Assembly (NCBI GenBank): GCA_025964935.1
Contig: JAOPXW010000160.1
Span: forward strand, 1-9,036
Origin: Friedmanniella sp.
GTDB lineage: Bacteria > Actinomycetota > Actinomycetes > Propionibacteriales > Propionibacteriaceae
Direction: 5' to 3'
Length of the DNA: 9,036 nucleotides
Below the pieces are notes generated by a model. That model did no database searches. It was not told the DNA's origin and saw only the letters and a program-made list of their open reading frames with translations. This document shows positions 6,319 through 9,036 of this stretch, piece by piece (within the stretch, counting starts at the first letter, position 1; each line of letters opens with the position of its first letter). The position numbers were made by a program, and so were the translations under genes.

Positions 6319-7987
6319 TGGTGTGCTCCATTCGACTCAGAGGCGGCGGTGCCGGAGTCCGTCACGGCGGCTGCTGCGCCGGCGGCGTGGTGCTCGAGGT
6401 CGGACTCGCCGGAGGCGGCCATCACCTCGTCGCGGGTACAGGTACGGGGGTCGAGCTCCTTGACGACCCGCCCCTTGCTCATCACCAGGATCCGGTGCGA
6501 CGCGGTGAGCGCCTCCCCGACCTCGGAGGTGACGTAGAGGACGGCCAGACCCTTCTTGGCCTCCCGGAACAGCAGGGCGAAGATCTCGCCCTTGGCCCCG
6601 ACGTCGATGCCGCGGGTGGGCTCGTCCAGGAGGAGGACCTTCGGCTGGGTGAGCAGCATCTTGCCGATGACGACCTTCTGCTGGTTCCCCCCCGACAGCG
6701 AGGTGATCAGGGCGTCGGGGCTGGAGGTCTTGACCCGGACGTCGACGATCTCGCGGGCGACGCTCTCGCGCTCGGTCCGGCGGGTGATGAGGAAGTTGCG
6801 GACCGAGGACAGCAGGCTGGGCAGGGACATGTTCTTGCCCACCGACATCATCTGGACCAGTCCGTCACGCTGCCGGTCCTCGGGCACCAGGCCCAGCCCG
6901 GCGGCGATCCGGCCCGCGATCCCGGTGCCGGCCAGGTCCCGCTCCCCCAGCAGCACCCGGCCGCCGGAGATCGCGTCCCGCCCGGCCAGGGCCTCCATCA
7001 GCTCGGTCCGGCCGGCCCCCATCAGCCCGTACAGGCAGACGATCTCGCCCTCGCGGACGTCGATGGAGACGTTGTTCACCACCACCCGGCCCGAGTCGGG
7101 GTCGGCGACGGTGACGCCCTGGATGGACAGCGCCACCTCCCCGTAGTTCCGGGGCTCCTCGCGGAAGTCGTAGTCGGCCTCGCGGCCGACCATCTGCCGC
7201 ACCACCCAGCTGAGGTCGATGTTGGCGGCCTTCTCGGTGGCGACCAGGTCGCCGTCGCGGAACACCACGGCGTAGTCGGCGATCTCGATCGCCTCCTCCA
7301 GGTGGTGGGAGATGTAGACGATCGCCACCCCCTGGGCGGTCAGGTCGCGGATGACCTTGAAGAGCACCTCGACCTCGCTGGCGCTGAGCGCGGAGGTCGG
7401 CTCGTCCATGATCAGGATCCGGGCGTCGGCGGCCAGGGCCCGGGCGATCTCGATGATCTGCTGCTGGCCCACCCGGAGGTCCTGCACCAGGGTGCCGGGC
7501 CGGATGGGCTCCTCCAGCCGCGCCATCAGGGCCGCGGTGATGTCGCGCTCGGTGCCGTAGTCGATGGCGCCGGTCCGGGTGCGCAGCTCGCGGCCGATGA
7601 AGATGTTGTCCCGCACGCTGAGGTTGGAGCAGAGGTTCAGCTCCTGGTGGATGATCGAGATGCCCCGGGCCACCGCGTCGGTGGTCGAGGTCAGCTCGAC
7701 CGGCTCGCCGTCGAGGACCAGCTGGCCGCCCGAGGGCTGCTCGACCCCGGACAGGATCTTCATCAGCGTCGACTTGCCGGCGCCGTTCTCGCCGAACAGG
7801 ACGGTGACCTTGCCGCGCCGGACCTCGAAGTTGACGCCCTTGAGGGCCCGGGTGACCCCGTACCCTCGAAGTTGACGCCCTTGAGGGCCCGGGTGACCCC
7901 GTACGTCTTGCTGATGTTCACCGCCTCCAGGACCACGTCGCCGTCGGCGGCGGTCGGGGCCGGGGCCTCGCTCACGTCGGTGCTCAC
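6315..7987 (-). pseudogene. Sugar ABC transporter ATPase (RbsA type), frameshifted by a 41-bp tandem duplication
   Basis: The RbsA-type protein has two fused nucleotide-binding domains that would power the permease. From the GTG at 7987 the frame runs through SKTYG (A-loop Tyr29) to Glu41, then shifts and stops at 7763 after 74 residues. A second frame opens at an ATG at 7763 and runs 482 residues to 6315. Deleting one copy of the repeat at 7823-7904 joins them into 543 residues with Walker A GENGAGKST (52-60). The downstream part is intact: HQELNLC, the signature VGQQQIIEIARAL, Walker B ILIMDEPTSAL and the switch His in YISHH for domain 1; GLMGAGRTEL, LSGGNQQK and LLLDEPTRGID for domain 2. 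As written, no product contains domain 1's Walker A. The stop and the internal ATG overlap as TGATG, so restart could give a truncated protein. Both ends overlap their neighbours as GTGA. An assembly error is a serious alternative to a true mutation. Confidence 0.88.
7823..7904. repeat. Perfect 41-bp tandem duplication inside the ATPase gene
   Basis: Copy 1 (7823-7863) and copy 2 (7864-7904) both start CCTCGAAGTTGACGCCC and end GGTGACCCCGTAC, and all 41 bases are identical. The flanking bases differ on both sides, so the unit is exactly two copies. Forty-one is not a multiple of three, so the extra copy shifts the frame. On the minus strand the unit encodes the YGVTRALKGVNFE segment just before Walker A, which is only needed once in the family. 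Confidence 0.97.
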
Positions 7988-8649
7988 GAGGCGGCCTCGA
8001 CCGACAGCGGCTGCACGTTGACCGGCTTGGCCCGCGGCTGCGGGGAGCTGGCGTCGAGCACGTTGATGACCCCGACGACCTTGACCTTCTTGCCCTTCAG
8101 GCTCTGCGGGTCCTTGATCGAGGCGTCGAGGTCGGCCAGGATCAGCTTCTTCAGCTCGTCGCCGACGTACTGGTAGTCGGTCTGGCCGGGGGCGTCGGCG
8201 AACTTGAAGCCCATCGCGTCGCGCAGCAGGGTGCCGTTGACCGCGGTGGTGAGCGGCAGGATGACCGGGGTCTCCGAGGACACCCCGTCGACCTTCAGCC
8301 GCAGGTTCGCGTCGCTCGCCTCGGTCACGGTGGCGGTCGTGGTGACCGGGAAGACGTACGCGTTGTCGGCGGGTGAGACCGCCTTGTACTTCTGGGCCGC
8401 GGCTTTCGGGTCGGTCTGGAGGGCGTTCAGGACGTCGCCCAGCTTGTTGGCCCGACCCGGCAGCTCCTTCTTCGCCTGGGCGAAGAGCTGGCCGGCGGTC
8501 TCGGCGGCGTCGAAGGGCTTGGGCCGGGCGGCGGCGAGCTCGGCGGGGGTCAGGAACCTGGTGTTCGCCACCATGGCCACGACCAGGACGACGAGCAGCC
8601 CCAGCCCGATGAGGCGGGTCAAGCCGATGGATCGATGCGGTCTGGGCAT
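7984..8649 (-). CDS. DUF2291-family membrane-anchored protein of a sugar transporter operon
   Basis: A 221-residue protein with a short basic N-terminus and one hydrophobic segment (about 10-28, LTRLIGLGLLVVLVVAMV). No lipobox cysteine follows, so I expect a signal anchor with an extracytoplasmic C-terminal domain. The body resembles the DUF2291 family of predicted periplasmic proteins: YVFPVTTTATVTE (98-110), the conserved NGTLLRDAMGFKFAD (138-152), QTDYQYVGDELKK (156-168), and LKGKKVKVVGVINVL near residues 184-198. DUF2291 genes are, to my knowledge, repeatedly found beside Rbs-type sugar ABC transporters, but their biochemical role is unknown. The ATG at 8649 has AGGAG six bases upstream; a GTG directly before it is possible. 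The stop overlaps the ATPase start as GTGA. This is the first gene of the transporter block and follows the palindrome and candidate promoter. It may assist assembly or function of the transporter, but that is inference. Confidence 0.82.
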   Translation of the reverse strand: MPRPHRSIGLTRLIGLGLLVVLVVAMVANTRFLTPAELAAARPKPFDAAETAGQLFAQAKKELPGRANKLGDVLNALQTDPKAAAQKYKAVSPADNAYVFPVTTTATVTEASDANLRLKVDGVSSETPVILPLTTAVNGTLLRDAMGFKFADAPGQTDYQYVGDELKKLILADLDASIKDPQSLKGKKVKVVGVINVLDASSPQPRAKPVNVQPLSVEAAS

Positions 8650-8698
8650 CACGTGCTCCTCAAGGCAGTCCGGGCGCCGCAGCGGTGCGGCCTCCGGG

Positions 8699-8714
8699 GT
8701 CCGGCACACCGGAC
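8699..8714 (-). repeat. Leader hairpin upstream of the DUF2291 gene
   Basis: GTCCGG (8699-8704) and CCGGAC (8709-8714) form a perfect 6-bp stem with a 4-base loop in the presumed 5' leader. A weaker GCCGC/GCGGC pairing (8676-8680 with 8687-8691) lies nearer the ribosome binding site. Both could form by chance in GC-rich DNA, and I assign no function. Confidence 0.3.
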
Positions 8715-8723
8715 TCGAAGGTG

Positions 8724-8753
8724 AACGTACAGGTCGAAAAGGATTCTTAACAA
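8724..8753 (-). promoter_or_regulatory. Candidate promoter of the transporter operon
   Basis: On the minus strand TTGTTA (8753-8748) could serve as the -35 and TACGTT (8729-8724) as the -10, with an 18-base spacer. This would leave a leader of about 65-70 bases before the ATG at 8649. The region from about 8721 to 8790 is clearly less GC-rich than the rest of the window. The match is only moderate; TAAGAAT (8749-8743) is an alternative -10 without a good -35. Confidence 0.35.
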
Positions 8754-8759
8754 GCCGTC

Positions 8760-8774
8760 GTGAAAAGATTTCAC
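8760..8774. promoter_or_regulatory. Palindromic candidate operator upstream of the transporter operon
   Basis: GTGAAA (8760-8765) and TTTCAC (8769-8774) form a perfect inverted repeat around AGA. It sits six bases upstream of the candidate -35, in the AT-richer part of the gap. A related GAAAAG-GATT run begins at 8736. The next bases, CTTTGAGAGTTAAAG, are a near-palindrome too. The DeoR-family regulator at 3091-3987 is the obvious candidate ligand, but a global regulator could also bind. Confidence 0.45.
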
Positions 8775-8799
8775 TTTGAGAGTTAAAGCCGGGCCCAGG

Positions 8800-8821
8800 A
8801 CGGCGCGTCGGGTCGCGCCGT
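8800..8821 (-). terminator. Hairpin between TIM-like gene and transporter operon
   Basis: ACGGCGCG (8800-8807) and CGCGCCGT (8814-8821) form a perfect 8-bp stem with a 6-base loop. It lies 56 bases past the stop of the TIM-like gene. No uninterrupted T-tract follows, so it is a plausible but not certain terminator. It would separate an upstream operon from the promoter region at 8724-8774. Confidence 0.45.
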
Positions 8822-8877
8822 GGTGTGAGAGAACCAGGGGATTGACAAGGTGAAGGGGGGCGCGCCGCACCCGGTCG

Positions 8878-9036
8878 TCAGCCGGTGCGGGCGGGCGAGG
8901 CTCGCTGGCCGGCGAAGGGGGCGCACAGGTCGAGCAGCCGGATGAAGCCGGCGGCCGACCAGCCCGCCCGACCGACGAACAGCCCGTCGGTGTGGGGGTC
9001 ACCGAGCAGGGCGGCGGCGTTCTCGGCGTCCACCCC
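8878..9036 (-). CDS. C-terminal end of a triosephosphate-isomerase-like protein (LerI/EryH type)
   Basis: Only the last 52 codons and the TGA (8880-8878) are in the window; the 5' part lies beyond position 9036. The visible protein starts GVDAENAAALLG and continues DGLFVGRAGWSAAGFIRLL, which matches the last strand and phosphate-binding loop of the TIM barrel (xNAxxLL...DGxxVGxA) and the final helix. The tail FAGQRASPARTG is unremarkable. The loop reads VGRAGW rather than the VGGASL usual in glycolytic TpiA. In my recollection that form is typical of TIM paralogues acting on L-erythrulose 1-phosphate (LerI/EryH), which fits the kinase and RpiB-like isomerase in the same window. I am fairly sure of the fold from this fragment, less of the substrate. 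Confidence 0.72.
   Translation of the reverse strand, partial: GVDAENAAALLGDPHTDGLFVGRAGWSAAGFIRLLDLCAPFAGQRASPARTG

Noticed and set aside
6957..7040. Lys-to-Arg change in the second Walker A of the ATPase (GLMGAGRTEL).
   Set aside because: A degenerate second nucleotide-binding site of this form is normal in RbsA-type ATPases, so it is not damage.
7823..7904. The tandem repeat as a CRISPR unit, attachment site or mobile-element footprint.
   Set aside because: There are only two adjacent copies with no spacer, both within coding sequence, and no terminal inverted repeats or integrase. A simple tandem duplication explains it.
6297..8021. A 574-residue open frame on the plus strand opposite the ATPase.
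   Set aside because: Low-complexity composition and no recognisable domain. The minus-strand frame has full ABC ATPase motifs, so this is a shadow.
4014..8649. Calling the transporter a ribose importer.
   Set aside because: The proteins are Rbs-type by family only. There is no ribokinase, and the adjacent kinase and isomerases point to a four-carbon substrate.
8842..8847. TTGACA on the plus strand as a -35 element.
   Set aside because: It points toward the 3' end of the minus-strand TIM-like gene, has no -10 at a fitting distance, and no plus-strand gene follows.

Overview
The window comes from a high-GC actinobacterium. Evidence: strongly GC-biased third codon positions, several GTG starts, GGAGG-type ribosome binding sites, and a diaminopimelate-pathway gene. 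Every gene I can support is on the minus strand, so transcription runs from high to low coordinates and the window reads backwards. No tRNA, rRNA, CRISPR array or insertion sequence is visible.

Layout in transcription order: the C-terminal end of a triosephosphate-isomerase-like gene (9036-8878); a 228-bp gap with a hairpin, a 15-bp palindrome and a candidate promoter; then a sugar ABC transporter block made of a DUF2291-type membrane-anchored protein (8649-7984), an RbsA-type double ATPase (7987-6315), an RbsC-type permease (6318-5185) and a lipoprotein substrate-binding protein (5030-4014). A DeoR-family repressor follows (3987-3091), then a fused DhaK-DhaL kinase (3014-1293), an RpiB-family isomerase (1264-752), and the 5' part of dapF (705 to the window edge), which is probably housekeeping and unrelated.

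The combination of a DhaKL-type kinase, a TIM-like isomerase and an RpiB-like isomerase beside an Rbs-type importer matches the known tetritol/tetrulose routes (LerK-LerI-DerI in Mycobacterium smegmatis; EryH and EryI in Brucella). The inferred job is import of a four-carbon polyol or ketose such as erythritol, threitol or erythrulose. The kinase would make erythrulose phosphate and the two isomerases would convert it to D-erythrose 4-phosphate for the pentose phosphate pathway. The DeoR protein probably senses a phosphorylated intermediate. The polyol dehydrogenase expected for such a route is not in the window.

The most striking feature is a perfect 41-bp tandem duplication (7823-7863 and 7864-7904) inside the ATPase gene. 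It shifts the reading frame just before the Walker A motif. Deleting one copy restores an uninterrupted 543-residue RbsA-type ATPase. The transporter is therefore either freshly inactivated, reversibly switchable, rescued by an internal restart, or affected by an assembly error. I see no entirely new class of system here. The duplication, the multi-hairpin gap before the binding-protein gene, and the DUF2291 protein are the parts most worth a second look.
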